Assembly (NCBI GenBank): GCA_015179045.1
Contig: WHUZ01000021.1
Location: 724,037 to 788,036 of the forward strand
DNA from: Kalaharituber pfeilii
Taxonomy: Eukaryota > Ascomycota > Pezizomycetes > Pezizales > Pezizaceae
DNA: 64,000 bases
Direction: 5' to 3'
The position numbers were made by a program, and so were the translations under genes. The number at the start of each line of letters is the position of its first letter. Position 1 is the stretch's first letter. Positions 10,440-20,575 of this stretch are shown here, one piece after another. The notes beneath the pieces were generated by a model. That model made no database searches. It worked only from the letters and a program-made list of their open reading frames with translations, and was not told where the DNA came from.

Positions 10440-11740
10440 CCAAAAGAGCACATGTCCGGAGATGAATTATGTGAGTTGTTACTTATTAGAGTAGGTCTAA
10501 AAGATTCCTAATTCCATCTCCGGTAATCTTAGTCCTTCTTATGGCTTACTCGGAGCAGTTGTTATGAGTTCACCGTAACCGTAGGGTAGACAGAGTAGCC
10601 TTTATATAATATAAGTTTCTGCTCCGAAAGAGCACAACTGTAATGGATGGTGGTAAATGCAGAGAGTTACCATCCGCCAGGCGAAAAAGACACTTGACCA
10701 GCGATACTCGCTAGTCCTCTGCGTAGCTCATATAGCATTCATTTTGCAACTGCGACGCCGGCGCCCGGCTGTCGCATATCGCCTATGTCGCATATGCATA
10801 TACTGTATGTGTGCGCGCATCTACTGACCGCCCGCCCTACGGTTGCAGTGAATCCGTAATAACAACATGTCCGAAGATGAATATGTGAGTTGGTACTTAT
10901 TAGAGTAGATACTGTAGATCTAAAAGATTCCTAATTCCATCTCCGGTAACCTTAGTCCTTCTTGTGGCTTACTCGGAGCAGTTGTTATGGGTTCACCGTA
11001 GTAACCGTAGGGTAGACAGAGTAAGTACTTATACAAGTGTCTGCACACAACATGTCCGGAGATGAATATGTGAGTTAGTACTTATCAGAGTAGGTCCAAA
11101 AGACTCCTAATTCCATCTCCGGTAACCTTAGTCCTTCTTGTGGCTTACTTGGAGCAGTTGTCATGAGTTGACTGTAACCGTAGGGTGGATAGCCGGGAGT
11201 AGCCTTTATACAAGTTTCTGCTTCGAAAGAGCACAACATGTCCGGAGATGAACTTGTGAGTTGGTACTTATTAGAATAGATCTAAAAGATTCCTAATTCC
11301 ATCTCCGGTAACCTTAGACCTTCTTATGGCTTACTCGGAGCAGTTTTTATGAGTTCACCGTAGCCGTAGGGTAGACAGAGTAGCCTATATACAAGTTTCT
11401 GCTCCGAAAGAGCACAACATGTCCGGAGATGAACTTGTGAGTTGGTACTTATTAGAATAGATCTAAAAGATTCCTAATTCCATCTCCGGTAACCTTAGAC
11501 CTTCTTATGGCTTACTCGGAGCAGTTGTTATGAGTTCACCGTAACCGTAGGGTAGACAGAGTAGCCTATATACAAGTTTCTGCTCCGAAAGAGCACAACA
11601 TGTCCGGAGATGAACTTGTGAGTTGGTACATATTAGAGTAGGTCTAAAAGATTCCTAATTCCATCTCCGGTAACCTTAGTCCTTCTTGTGGCTTACTTGG
11701 AGCAGTTGTTATAGGTTCACCGTAACCGTAGGGTGGCAGT
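10440..11740. repeat. Tandem array with a unit of about 180-187 bp
   Basis: Units begin near ACATGTCCGGAGATGAA at about 10447, 10864, 11047, 11234, 11418 and 11597. Each runs through CCATCTCCGGTAACC, CTTACTCGGAGCAG and CACCGTAACCGTAGGGT. Spacings of 187, 184 and 179 bp are seen in the regular part; the 10447-10864 gap holds a nested solo LTR. Confidence 0.9.
10634..10866 (+). mobile_element. Solo LTR-like insertion in the 180-bp array
   Basis: The 223-bp insert (10639-10861) begins TGTAATGG and ends near CCGTAATA. It is flanked by ACAAC at 10634-10638 and 10862-10866. A related copy on the minus strand lies at 33933-34299 with better-preserved TGT...ACA ends. The 5-bp duplication and the ends suggest a solo LTR of a small retroelement. 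Confidence 0.65.
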
Positions 11741-12430
11741 GGACGGTTGGTAGATACACACGTGTATCCGAAATGCGCATATGCAATGCAGGCAATATGT
11801 GAGCCGAGTGGTAACAGCATCACAGTTGCATAAATATGCTATAAATTCCGCTGATGATGCCTCATTGCTTGCCATAGAGAGAGGCCTGCTATACCTGTTA
11901 AATTGTAATGAATTGGTCAGGTCGGGTCAGAGTCGGGATTCAGGGTTTAGGGTCCGCATAGCAGGCGTCAGGGCGGGTTCACAGCAGGCAGAGGCAGTCG
12001 GGCTATATGGTACAGAGAGGTAGATGTATTGAAAGCTTAATACAACTTGGGTAGAATACAAGTTGTTGCGTGAGGGTTATAGAGAGTGGGGAGGGAGGGC
12101 CTCTTTTATAGAGAGTCCTCATGGCCAAATTCCAATCCTTCGGGCAAGCAAACAAACAAGCAAGAGAAATGCATGGAAGACTAAACAAATAAGAGAAATA
12201 CATGGAAGACTAAGGAAATAACTAGAACCAGGTGGAATTGTCAGGAATTTTCAGGAACGAGCTCAGTGATATGTGTGCTGGTTGTCGGAGCTGGGAGGTC
12301 TCGGGTAAAGGGTCCACCAGGTCGGGGCATCGGGAAAATCTCCGGAGATGCTTTCACGTTCTCTGATGTGATTGCAACAGCCTTTAAACCAAATTTCTTA
12401 GTATGTTTCACCTATTATGCTATATTAGTA
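11741..12430. other. Interior of the Pack-like element, no gene
   Basis: The stretch contains direct repeats such as GAGAAATACATGGAAGACTA (near 12165 and 12192) and TTGTCGGAGCTGGGAGGTCT (12283 and again 13701). No coding sequence is supported. Confidence 0.4.
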
Positions 12431-12481
12431 TAAATATTTTCATCTCCGGTACATATTGCTCTTCTCCAGAGCTTCACTTAC

Positions 12482-12796
12482 CTGATCCTCCATCAGCGAT
12501 ATCAACGGTGAAACGACTAGGATACTTTTACACTTCTCATATAAGAATGCGAGCACAAAACAATATGACTTTCCATCACCAGTCTTTGTAATGCATAGCT
12601 GATCCTTGCCTTCCATCATGCGTGCAGCAACTTCCACCTGCCATGCTAAAACTTTGAGTGGCAAGTCCCGGCTCAGGGCAGTCTGCCTAGCAACGTCACT
12701 AATTTGCATTCGTAAGTCCCCAACTTCCTTGATCTCCGATTCAACAAACAACCTTCCGGAGGAGACCTCTGCTAGTATTTCATCAATAGTATGCCC
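12482..12796 (-). pseudogene. Captured internal exon of a RecQ-family helicase
   Basis: The exon (about 105 codons, minus strand) contains the helicase Walker A segment DQLCITKTGDGKSYCF and motif Ia ILVVSPLISLMEDQ. Residues before Walker A (ALSRDLPLKVLAWQVEVAAR) fit the Q-motif region of RecQ-like ATPases. It is bounded by a good acceptor (TCCTTACAG, AG at 12798-12797) and a consensus donor (CAG/GTAAGT, GT at 12481-12480). The usual DEAH and C-terminal helicase motifs are absent. This looks like genomic DNA, introns included, captured by the surrounding TIR element. It cannot encode a helicase alone. Confidence 0.75.
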
Positions 12797-12954
12797 CTGT
12801 AAGGACATCCCGCTATCTCTGGTACGCTTTTGCTCAGTGGTGCCGTCTTCGGAGATGATTTTGTTCCATGGTGCATTCTTCTACTATGCAGAGGTTTACA
12901 CTTTGAGTACCGTAACCAAGCGCCAAGACAAATGCCAAGATCATGTTCAACTCA

Positions 12955-13545
12955 CCTCTTTACACAGTCTTTACGTATTCGCCTCCTTCAACCACGCAAA
13001 CTTCCCAACAGCATAGGCTATGTTACCCAGAATAACCTCGGAGATGGTGTGTAACATCTTTAGCATATGCAAAAGTAAATGGTACCCTTAGTTTCCATCT
13101 CCGGTGTTTTCACGTCAATTCGGAGATGAATTAATGTATCGGTGCTTGTCACTCACCTCTTTACGTATTCGCCTCCTTCAACCACGCAAACTTCCCAACA
13201 GCATGGGAAGTGTTACTCAGAATAACCTCGGAGATGGTGTGTAATATCTTTAGCATATGTAAAAGTAAATGGTACCCTGAGTTTCCATCTCTGGTGTTTT
13301 CAGGTCAATTCGGAGATGAATTAGTGTATTGGTGCTTGTAACTCACCTCTTTACGTACCCGCCTTCCTCAACCACGCAAACTTCCCATGCTGAACCACGC
13401 AAACTTCCCAACAGCATGAGAAGTGTTACCCAGAATGACCTCGGAGATGGTATGTAACATCTTTAGCATATGCAAAAGTAAATGGCACCCTTAGTTTCCA
13501 TCTCCGGTGTTTTCAGGTCAATTCGGAGATGAATTAGTGTATTGG
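12955..13545. repeat. Tandem array with a unit of about 190-210 bp (three copies)
   Basis: Units share CTCGGAGATGGT, AACATCTTTAGCATATG, TTTCCATCTCCGGTG, AATTCGGAGATGAATTA and ACCACGCAAACTTCCCA. They start near 13038, 13228 and 13440. A diverged single unit recurs at 14590-14700. Confidence 0.85.
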
Positions 13546-13744
13546 TGCTTGTACCGACCGCCCTGTACCGATCACCACACGCGGGTTCACCGCAACCGTA
13601 GGGCGGGCGCACGCCGTCACACTGATATATTGAACTTTTTTTCTTTGTTTTTAACATCACGTAACAACGAGCTCAGCGATACCAACCGTCGCGTGTGCTG
13701 GTTGTCGGAGCTGGGAGGTCTCGGGTAAGGGGTCGGGAATCGGT

Positions 13745-14150
13745 TCATCACACTCTCGCACCATCATATAGAAGCTGTCGTACCTGTCAAATTCAGCTCA
13801 TACTGCCACCTCTCGCACCGTCGTATAGGACCTGTCATACCGGTCAAATTCGGCTCATTCTGCCATATCTCGCACCGTCGTATAGGACCTGTCATACCGG
13901 TCAAATTCGGCTCATTCTGCCATATCTCGCACCGTCGTATAGGACCTGCCATACCGGTCAAATTTGGCTCATACTGCCACCACTCGCACCGTCGTATAGA
14001 ACCTGTCATACCGGTCAAATTTGGCTCATTCTGCCACCTCTCGTACCACCAAGGGAGGCCTTCCATACCTGTGAAATGCAGCTCATCTCCCGCCGTCGAG
14101 CAGCACCTGCCATACCTGTTAAATTGAGCTCATTCTGCCATATCGAGATA
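13745..14150. repeat. 57-bp minisatellite, about seven copies
   Basis: The unit reads CTCGCACCGTCGTATAGGAC, CTGTCATACCGGTCAAATTC, GGCTCATTCTGCCATAT. Middle copies are nearly identical and outer copies diverge. Because 57 is divisible by three, long repetitive open frames appear on both strands; I do not regard these as genes. The same core (GAGCTGAATTTGACAGGTAT on the other strand) builds the 51.5-53.5 kb array. Confidence 0.9.
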
Positions 14151-14828
14151 TAGAGTATATGTGTGTGAGGTATTGAGACCACACATCTAACTAAAATTGG
14201 TAAGCATCTGATGAGCTGCCTCATTAATAACATTATCTGTCACTTTACGGGCATCCAGACATGCAAGCTTAAATGTTGTGTGGCATGACGGCATATGGAA
14301 TTATATGAAGTAGGGACGCCGGGCCTTACTAGCGAGGTGTTCAGATTCCCAGCAAGGTATTTAGACGCTGGGTCTACTAGCTAGAAGAATGTCAGAACGC
14401 ATGAACACATAGGATGTATCCAATCATCATGACACTACGCCCACATGTCAGGACACATTTTCGTTATTCCTGATGTGATACAGTCTTCGGAGATGCTTTT
14501 ATTCCTGTTCTTCCACTATACAGAGGTTTATGTTATGAGTAGCCTAGACAAGTCTACCTTTTAACTTGGCCTTATATTATCCAGAATGACCTCGGAGATG
14601 GTGTATAGTATCTTTATCATATATAATAATAACTAGTGCCCTTAGTTTCTATCTCCGGTATTTTTGGAGCAATTCGGAGAGGAATTAGAATATTAGGTGC
14701 TCGTACTGAGCTATCTCTACTACTACATATGCATAATGTGAGTGCCGCTAAGGAGCACACTAGCATCTCCGGAACATGCGCTAGCATCTCCGGCCCTCTT
14801 GGCGCCCGGAGCTGGGGAGCCCCCCATT

Positions 14829-14907
14829 TCGGAGAAGTTTGGCACCAGACTCTATTCCTTTCGCGAATTATTTTAGCGTGCCAATAGAGTCTGGGTACGA
14901 GAACAAT
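14829..14907 (-). repeat. Right TIR of the Pack-like element
   Basis: Exact reverse complement of 10036-10114. Confidence 0.95.
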
Positions 14908-14915
14908 TAAAGATT

Positions 14916-15102
14916 ATATTTCTTTGTTTAATATTATTACTAATATTTAAAACGTGTAAGTAATATATAATATAGTTTTAATAAAATTTTGTTATATAAG
15001 AGTTAAAATTCTAATATTAATATAAGTTATAATAATATTAAATACTTATATAAACTTATATAAATTAGATAGTAAATTTTATTTAATTTAAAATTTACTT
15101 TT
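14916..15102. other. AT-rich tract
   Basis: About 190 bp made almost entirely of A and T (TTATATAAG and TAATATTA words). There is no gene. The composition fits heavily mutated repeat DNA. Confidence 0.6.
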
Positions 15103-15680
15103 TGTTACAGGCATGAGGGGGTCGACTTCGCCGTGCACTGGAGATAGATGTTACGGCTACGGAGGCGTATATACGGCGGACCGAAAGGGCTTCTACTCGG
15201 CGTGGGGTGCGTAGCGGAGCGGAGCGGTTCATGGGCGTAATAAGGAAACGATAGGTTTCAGAGTTATAAAGAACTTAGAATACCGCTAATGTCTTGATTC
15301 TTTTTAACTATGCTATGATATCGCCAGCCAGCGCTTATATAGACTTAAGCGCAGTCATACATGACTAGTCAACAAATGAATAAATAACTGATAACGTGGC
15401 AATTTCTTATTAATGCTAATATATGTGTTAACAGGTATATATAGCAGAAACATGCAAAAATAGTACAGATGCAAGATAATAATATCTACTAATGCATGTG
15501 CGCATATTAGCTTCATAAACTAAGTGCCTTAGAGGTCCGACGACCTTACCATAAATAATGACACACACTTCCTTTTATTCAAAGGACAAAGAATCTTCTG
15601 CCAAGCCTAACAGGTGATCAGTCCGCTCTATCAGCATTGGTCTTACTAATGGTTCAGGGTAAGCATTCCTCTTATCCTGG
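15103..15680 (-). mobile_element. Truncated LTR related to element G1
   Basis: It begins TGTTACAGGCATGAGGGG and aligns through GAAACGATAGGTTTCAGAG, CATACATGACTAG and AACAGGTGATCAGTCCG with the G1 LTR at 19654-20575. Both copies share ATGTTACGGCTACGGAGGCG, a unit of the G1 minisatellite. The far end is lost where GGCC-rich sequence begins. Confidence 0.8.
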
Positions 15681-15689
15681 TCTAAATAG

Positions 15690-15935
15690 CCTGAACCGGC
15701 TTGAACAGTCTAGACTAGCCTAGTTGGCTTAGACCGGCCAGAATCGCCTGGACTGGCCTAATTAGTCTGAACTGGCCCGATTGGCCTGGACCGTCCTGAT
15801 TGGTCTGGACCGGCCTAAGTAGTCTTGTTCCAGGCCGTCCTAGGCTGATCTAGACGGCCCTCATGGCCCACAATTTTAAGGTTCAGGCCAGTGCAGGCCT
15901 GCTGTTAACTTGGTCTGGCCTGGCCTGTTGAATTT
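15690..15935. repeat. GGCC-rich degenerate tract (copy 1)
   Basis: The tract is made of short variants of GGCCTGGACCGGCCTGA and closes with GGCCTGGCCTGTTGAATTTAT. Similar tracts lie near 17870, 25560, 48400 and 53560. Three of them (copies 1-3) share the closing CCTGTTG-ATT-ATTG motif. Confidence 0.75.
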
Positions 15936-16103
15936 ATTGACTGTATATAGAATAGCAGGAGGAACTGAAGCACTTCTTGCAGCATTAGCATCAGCTTCTG
16001 TACTAGAGCCTACCTGTTTGGGAGAGCAAAGTGGCGTCATAGTGACCCATTAAGCTACCTTTGCAGATACTAGTGTCAGTACAAATATTTGGCCTCCATT
16101 AGA

Positions 16104-16308
16104 TTCTCGAGATTTTTTTTATATCAATACTCGCGTGCCGCCCTATGGGCTATGGCGAGGGTCTTATTAAAAGTAAAGGAAATAAACGCAACCAGTAAAT
16201 ACATGTGGGGCCCGCGGAGCTACAAGATGGTGCGGGTGGAAAGTCCATACAAGAGGTCCTTCACTTCCGTCCCCTATCCTGTTCGTAAGGGCTAGTTTCT
16301 CCAGATTT
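16104..16308 (-). mobile_element. 3' end of an ORF1-only LINE-like element
   Basis: The element 16116-16296 has the LINE-A-type terminal hairpin (ATACTCGCGTGCCG, TATGGGCTATGGCGAGG). Its flank is shared with the ORF1-only copies at 30547 and 31884 (TAAATACATG, GTCCCCTATCC). An imperfect 12-bp duplication, TTCTCGAGATTT / TTCTCCAGATTT, flanks it. Confidence 0.75.
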
Positions 16309-16780
16309 GTAATAGTCTCATAAGAATCTTTGTATACTTCTTATATAGACTTTTACTGCTAACAAACAGCTAGACAGCTAGAGCATCTGATAGTGTTTAA
16401 TGGAAATAGATGATATGGCTATATAGCTCCATTGTATACTGAATTGTAAGTTTGAGTTCAGCCTTCAATTTCTGCAATGCTTGAAGAGAAATTTAGCAGA
16501 AAACATAGTGACAGATAAATAGAGTTCGTGAAGGAGAATCTATTATTGGTCTCGTGACCCTGACTATTGCTCATTCATAGCTATCTCTTGAATAGCAGTG
16601 CGCTGATGAGGTCAAGATCTTGATATGACCAGATGATGAACTGCAAAGCAAGAAGGCTTCGGCTATGGCCAACCAGTTAGTGAGGCAAGACTTGCTATAT
16701 AATAATTGTATTATCGCATGCTAACACAAGAGAGATGCACTTATGCATTTACTTGACCTAGTATTGATTACGGTTAACTA
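16309..16780. other. No gene seen
   Basis: AT-leaning sequence without a usable open frame or recognised repeat. Confidence 0.3.
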
Positions 16781-16790
16781 CTACCTACTT

Positions 16791-16849
16791 ATCGCCATAG
16801 CCCATAGGGCGGCACGCGATCACTGACATGAGAAAAAAAAGACAAAAAA
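16791..16849 (+). mobile_element. LINE-A tail stub
   Basis: ATCGCCATAGCCCATAGGG, then CGGCACGCGATCACTGACAT, then an A-rich run. A short TACCTAC word on both sides (16782-16788 and 16850-16856) may be the TSD. Confidence 0.7.
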
Positions 16850-16911
16850 ATACCTACCTGCTCCTTACGTACTTCTTCAAGTATTTACCTACTCCGAAGA
16901 CACTCTCCATC

Positions 16912-17454
16912 ATGCCGGTTAAACTCACCGATTCCAATTTCGGACCTGTTACTACAGAAGCCATAATCGAATCTGTCCGAATTCCATCCTCACCAACAGC
17001 TACACTCGCGTATGATTTGGGGGACTATCTCGATGGCTATGATCTTGTCATCAAGAAATACAATGGTTTCTGTATCCCTGCTGACATGCTTCAACGCCAG
17101 AAGAAGAAGATAAGCGATCTGATAGCCCAGTTTGTGAGGCTGCTGAGAGGGTGTGGGGTGACTACCTTATATACGAATCAGGTGTCCGTGGAGTCGCTAA
17201 TGGACTTTAGAGATCATGTGAAGAATGCATTGCAGGATATGGTGAACGAACACTATAATCGGTATCCTGGGGGGCAAGAGCTTAAGATGGTGGAAGCACG
17301 AGGTGGGAAAGATGAATGGCCCAGAATGCCGGTGGTGCAGGGAGGAAGAAGAAACTTAGGGCATGTACTCGAACGCTGCAAGGTATCGCCCCAAGGGGCG
17401 AGGATGACTTACTACGACCGGGGAAAGGGGACGAAAAGGATGAAGATACGTTGA
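16912..17454 (+). CDS. Hypothetical protein of about 180 residues
   Basis: I favour ATG 16912 (MPVKLTDSNFGPVTTEAI) because the upstream in-frame ATG at 16828 lies in a LINE-A stub. The protein is of mixed composition, with SDLIAQFVRLLRGCGVTTLY and DFRDHVKNALQDMVNEHYN, suggesting helices. It ends in a basic tail (KGTKRMKIR). I recognise no family. Downstream, to 17880, other plus-strand frames look like decayed coding sequence ending KKLRKRKRIAPI and an Asp run, so this may be the 5' exon of a longer broken gene. A GGCC-rich tract follows. The long opposite-strand frame is taken as a shadow. Confidence 0.45.
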   Translation: MPVKLTDSNFGPVTTEAIIESVRIPSSPTATLAYDLGDYLDGYDLVIKKYNGFCIPADMLQRQKKKISDLIAQFVRLLRGCGVTTLYTNQVSVESLMDFRDHVKNALQDMVNEHYNRYPGGQELKMVEARGGKDEWPRMPVVQGGRRNLGHVLERCKVSPQGARMTYYDRGKGTKRMKIR

Positions 17455-17867
17455 AGGATTTGCTGGACTGGGCCGGACGTTAGACAGTTCACTTCTTCTC
17501 CCTTCCACCAACGCACCTCCAACCTCAAAGGGCCCGCTTAACAGAACTGTTGATAAATCTCCAGGCTGGAATGCAGTGCCCTTTCCGCCAGTAATAGCCA
17601 TGTCAGGCGGCGGTATCAAGACTGCCGCTACTGTCAGAAAAACGGCTAGCAATGCCATTGGGACTTCCTCAATATCACGGTTTGATGCCTCATCGTATAG
17701 GACCATGAAGCAGAAATCTAAAAGTTGAGGTAGACTTACTAGTGAAGAACGCATGTCGCCATCCACAACCCTTAACAACCCAATCAATCTCCGGCTAAGA
17801 AACTTAGGAAGCGAAAGCGAATAGCACCCATTGCACAAAGTGACGACGATGACGATGCAATGAATCC

Positions 17868-18010
17868 AACAGGCCAGGCCAGGCCAGGCCAACCGGAGGC
17901 CTGGACTGGCCTGGACCGTGAAATTCTGGGCCTGGCCAGGCCTGAAACAATCAGGCCAATCAGGCCGGTCCAGGCCATTCAGGCCAGTCCAGGCCAACCA
18001 GGCCATTTAG
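17868..18010. repeat. GGCC-rich tract (copy 2)
   Basis: AGGCCAGGCCAGGCC words run into GGCCTGGACTGGCCTGGACC variants. It opens with CAATGAATCCAACAGG, the inverse of the closing motif of copy 1. Confidence 0.75.
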
Positions 18011-18188
18011 GTAAATTCAAGCGATTTTAGAATTTAACCCAGGTGAATTAGATTTTAATAGTCCTGGGTATTTCCACTCTCCGTAATTGACAGTTGCGCA
18101 TTAGGTATGATCATCGAAGAATTGAGTCCAGTCTGTTGTAATATCTGGAAGGTCCATCATCTCTAAAATATTTCTTAGTATATATACT

Positions 18189-18663
18189 CGGAATGTCTCC
18201 ATCCAGTCACTTTTCTGACTGGATGGAAGCAGGGATAAAAGGCGCTAGCCAGATATATATTTAAAGCATCCGCTAATCTACTAGTACATACAAGCCATGT
18301 TCACACCTAGTCTGGTTACGAGACTAGTTCACACCAATGTTCACCCCCACCCCACAATACAAGGATGTTTCAAAAAATTGGAACAATGCTTCCTTCGCTT
18401 CCTTCACTACCTCCCTTCTGCTACCGGTATTGCTTTAGCATATACCTCGTCTCATACAACCTCGCCTCATAGAACCTCGCCTCATACGATATCGCCTAAA
18501 GCCTTGCCTTACACTATCTCGGCTCCAATTATCTCTCTTCAATGTCTGTATCTCTTCTCCATGCCCGCGGAATCATTGCTGCTATGCCGGCTGCATATTT
18601 AAAAAAGCCTGAGAAGGGTGAAAGATATGGGCTAAACTCCAGTGCTGCGAAAACCCGTTTGCA
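18189..18663 (+). repeat. Left arm of a 475-bp inverted repeat (MULE end)
   Basis: The arm starts CGGAATGTCTCCATCCAGTC and is matched without gaps in reverse at 25085-25559. It holds an 11-bp-arm hairpin (CCATCCAGTCA ... TGACTGGATGG, 18198-18225). It ends inside the start of the FAR1-type coding region. No matching 9-bp TSD is seen outside the two arms. Confidence 0.85.
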
Positions 18664-19653
18664 GGCTTATGCCTTTTCTCAAGGCTTCTTGATTTCGGTG
18701 GCAAGTGGCTCAGAGCAATGTGGAAGAATCCGCTATAGATGTGTCCACTATGGTGATGTTCCTTGCGATTGCTATAGTTTAACAGCCACTGCTGTGACCC
18801 AAAAGGAATATAAAGCTTGTGATGGTATGAGCAAGACTGACTCTGGAAAAAGCTTCGTCAACGCCAGGCCTTGGTAAGTCAATTATAAATATATCCATTT
18901 AGTACCTCAATTAACTATTGAGGTAGCATCGACACCTTGGCTGCAAATGGGAGGTATATATATTCCTACAGAAGGTGGAAAAGACCAGCACAGGTAGTGT
19001 TCAAAAGAAATGGTTTATAGGAGTAAAGCAACTTGAGCATACTCATGAGATGGCAGAAAATCCATTTGATTATCCGGAACATTTTACATTCGACCAAGAA
19101 CATAAGAAGCTTCTTGCAGAAGCTCGTCATCTGAAAGAAGCCAGTATTAGTCATATACAAGCAAACAATATCCTTCTTGCACCTATTGGGCGTAAAGCCT
19201 ATTACAATAATAGCAATCCACGCAAACCAGTTGCTGATAGCCTCTCACAAACTATGAATCACATTTTTCAGCTATTAGACAATGCAAATATGCATTGTAT
19301 TCTACGCTATACAACAATTCAGCAACAACAACTCGAACCTGAGGTTCAACGCCTAGATGCCCTTTTCTTTACATCTAACAGCCAAATTCATTGAGCAAAA
19401 TGCTTTGTATCCGGTTTTATGATGGAGTTGGATGCTACATTTCGTACGAATAAGCATAAGATGCCCCTTCTATCAGTGGTTGGAGTTACCAACTCTGGTG
19501 CTACGTTTCTTATTGGCTTGTGCTTTCTTCGTAGTGAGAATACCGCTGACATTGAGCATGCTTTAAAAGCTATGCAGCAACTGATATGGAATGTCTGCAA
19601 GCCCCCAAGTGTTTGTATAACTGATCAAGGACTAGCTTTACAAAGTACTGTAA
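18542..19653 (+). pseudogene. MULE transposase with FAR1-type DNA-binding domain, interrupted
   Basis: A FAR1-like zinc-binding N-terminus (TRLQAYAFSQGFLISVASGS, GRIRYRCVHYGD, CDCYSLTA) runs to 18870. A possible intron has GTAAGT at 18874 and CCTACAG ending at 18971. The second part reads GVKQLEHTHEMAENPFDYPE, typical of the linker in FAR1/MULE proteins. After an in-frame stop (19392) the DDE core starts: MMELDATFRTNKHKMPLLSV, then PPSVCITDQGLALQ. A gypsy LTR cuts the gene at 19654. Exon phases do not join cleanly, so the copy is dead. Confidence 0.8.
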
Positions 19654-19699
19654 TGTTACGGGCGTGAGGGGCTAGGCTCCGGTGGGCGCTGGAAGGCAC

Positions 19700-19915
19700 T
19701 GGATGTTACGGCTACGGAGGTGCGTATTCGGCAGGCCGGAGTCGCTACGGAGGCGTATATACTGCGGGCCGGAAAGGCTACGGAGGCGTATATGCTGCGG
19801 GCCGAGATGGCCACGGAGGCGTATGTGCTGCGGGCCGAAGAGGCTACGGAGGCGTATATACTGCGGGCCGGAAAGGCTACAGAGGTGTATATACGGCGGG
19901 CCGGAAGGGCAGCTG
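19700..19915. repeat. 33-bp minisatellite in the G1 LTR
   Basis: About six copies of GCTACGGAGGCGTATATACT, GCGGGCCGGAAAG. The unit length gives repetitive open frames on both strands that are not genes. Confidence 0.85.
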
Positions 19916-20164
19916 TTTTGCGTGGAGCGCGCAGCGGAGCGGAGCGATTCACGGGTGTAATGAGGAAACGATAGGTTTCAGAAGTATAGAGAACTTAGAA
20001 CACCGCTTGTGTCTTGATTCTTCAACTGTGCTATCGCCTGTGCTTAAAAATAGACTGAGCGCATCATACATGACTAGGCAAGCAAATAAAGAAACGGCTA
20101 TTCAACAATGCCAATAATCATAACAAAGAAACATGCAACGTAGTACAGATGCTAGATAATAACA

Positions 20165-20366
20165 TGTACTAGGGCATTTTTTTTTTTTTTTTTTTTATAT
20201 CATTAATCGCGTGCCGCCCTACGGGCTATGGCGATGGTGTGCTAGATACATAGGAAAAAAGGTTAAAGTCACGCCTCCCGAAACAGCCCGCCTAAAAACA
20301 CCAAGCCTACGCCCCCAAGCCTATCCACCCCTTACACTTCTACGTACATGTATTGTACTAGGGCAT
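20165..20366 (-). mobile_element. LINE-A copy nested in the G1 LTR, 13-bp TSD
   Basis: The element is 20178-20353 and is flanked by TGTACTAGGGCAT at 20165-20177 and 20354-20366. It has a poly(T) run, the hairpin ATTAATCGCGTGCCGCCC, and about 110 bp of 3' UTR. Confidence 0.92.
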
Positions 20367-20575
20367 GTGTGCATATTAGCTTCATAAACCGAGTGCCAGG
20401 CCTAAAGACCGTAAGTTACAATCAACGGTGACACACACTTCCTTAGCACTACCCTATTCAAACACAAAGAATCCTCTGCCAAGCCTAACGGGTGATCAGT
20501 CCGGTCTAGCAGCACTGGCCTTACTAAGGATTCAGGGTAAGTGTTCCCCTGCTCGGGTAAGTCTTAGCCGTAACA

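Larger units (their letters stand above)
10029..14915. mobile_element. Large TIR element (Pack-MULE-like) with captured exon and tandem arrays
   Basis: A perfect inverted repeat of about 79 bp bounds the element: 10036-10114 and 14829-14907. A 10-bp direct repeat, ATTAAAGATT, sits at 10029-10038 and 14906-14915, so the exact edge is ambiguous by a few bases. That fits the 8-10 bp duplications of Mutator-like elements. The interior of about 4.8 kb has no transposase. It holds a 180-bp tandem array, a nested solo LTR, an exon of a RecQ helicase, a 190-bp array and a 57-bp array. The sequence TCCGGAGATG and its complement recur throughout. I infer a non-autonomous element that captured host DNA; the superfamily is not proven. 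Confidence 0.8.
19654..20575 (-). mobile_element. 3' LTR of gypsy element G1
   Basis: The LTR has TGTTACGG ... CCGTAACA ends (plus-strand TGTTACGGGCGTGAGG to CTTAGCCGTAACA). A purine-rich tract on the minus strand (GAACGGGGGG) abuts it at 20576. The LTR contains a 33-bp minisatellite (19700-19915). A LINE-A copy is nested inside; without it the LTR is about 730 bp. Confidence 0.85.

Noticed and set aside
10639..10861. tRNA-derived SINE
   Set aside because: I could not find A and B box spacing or a cloverleaf; the ends and 5-bp duplication fit a solo LTR better.
13745..14150. CRISPR-like regular repeats
   Set aside because: The 57-bp units are directly tandem without unique spacers, and the organism is eukaryotic; it is a minisatellite.
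13695..14153. 152-residue repetitive open frame and its opposite-strand partner
   Set aside because: It exists only because 57 is divisible by three; there is no start context, no domain, and unit drift is not codon-like.
17356..18006. 216-residue minus-strand frame
   Set aside because: It begins inside a GGCC-rich repeat tract and overlaps the better-supported plus-strand gene at 16912.
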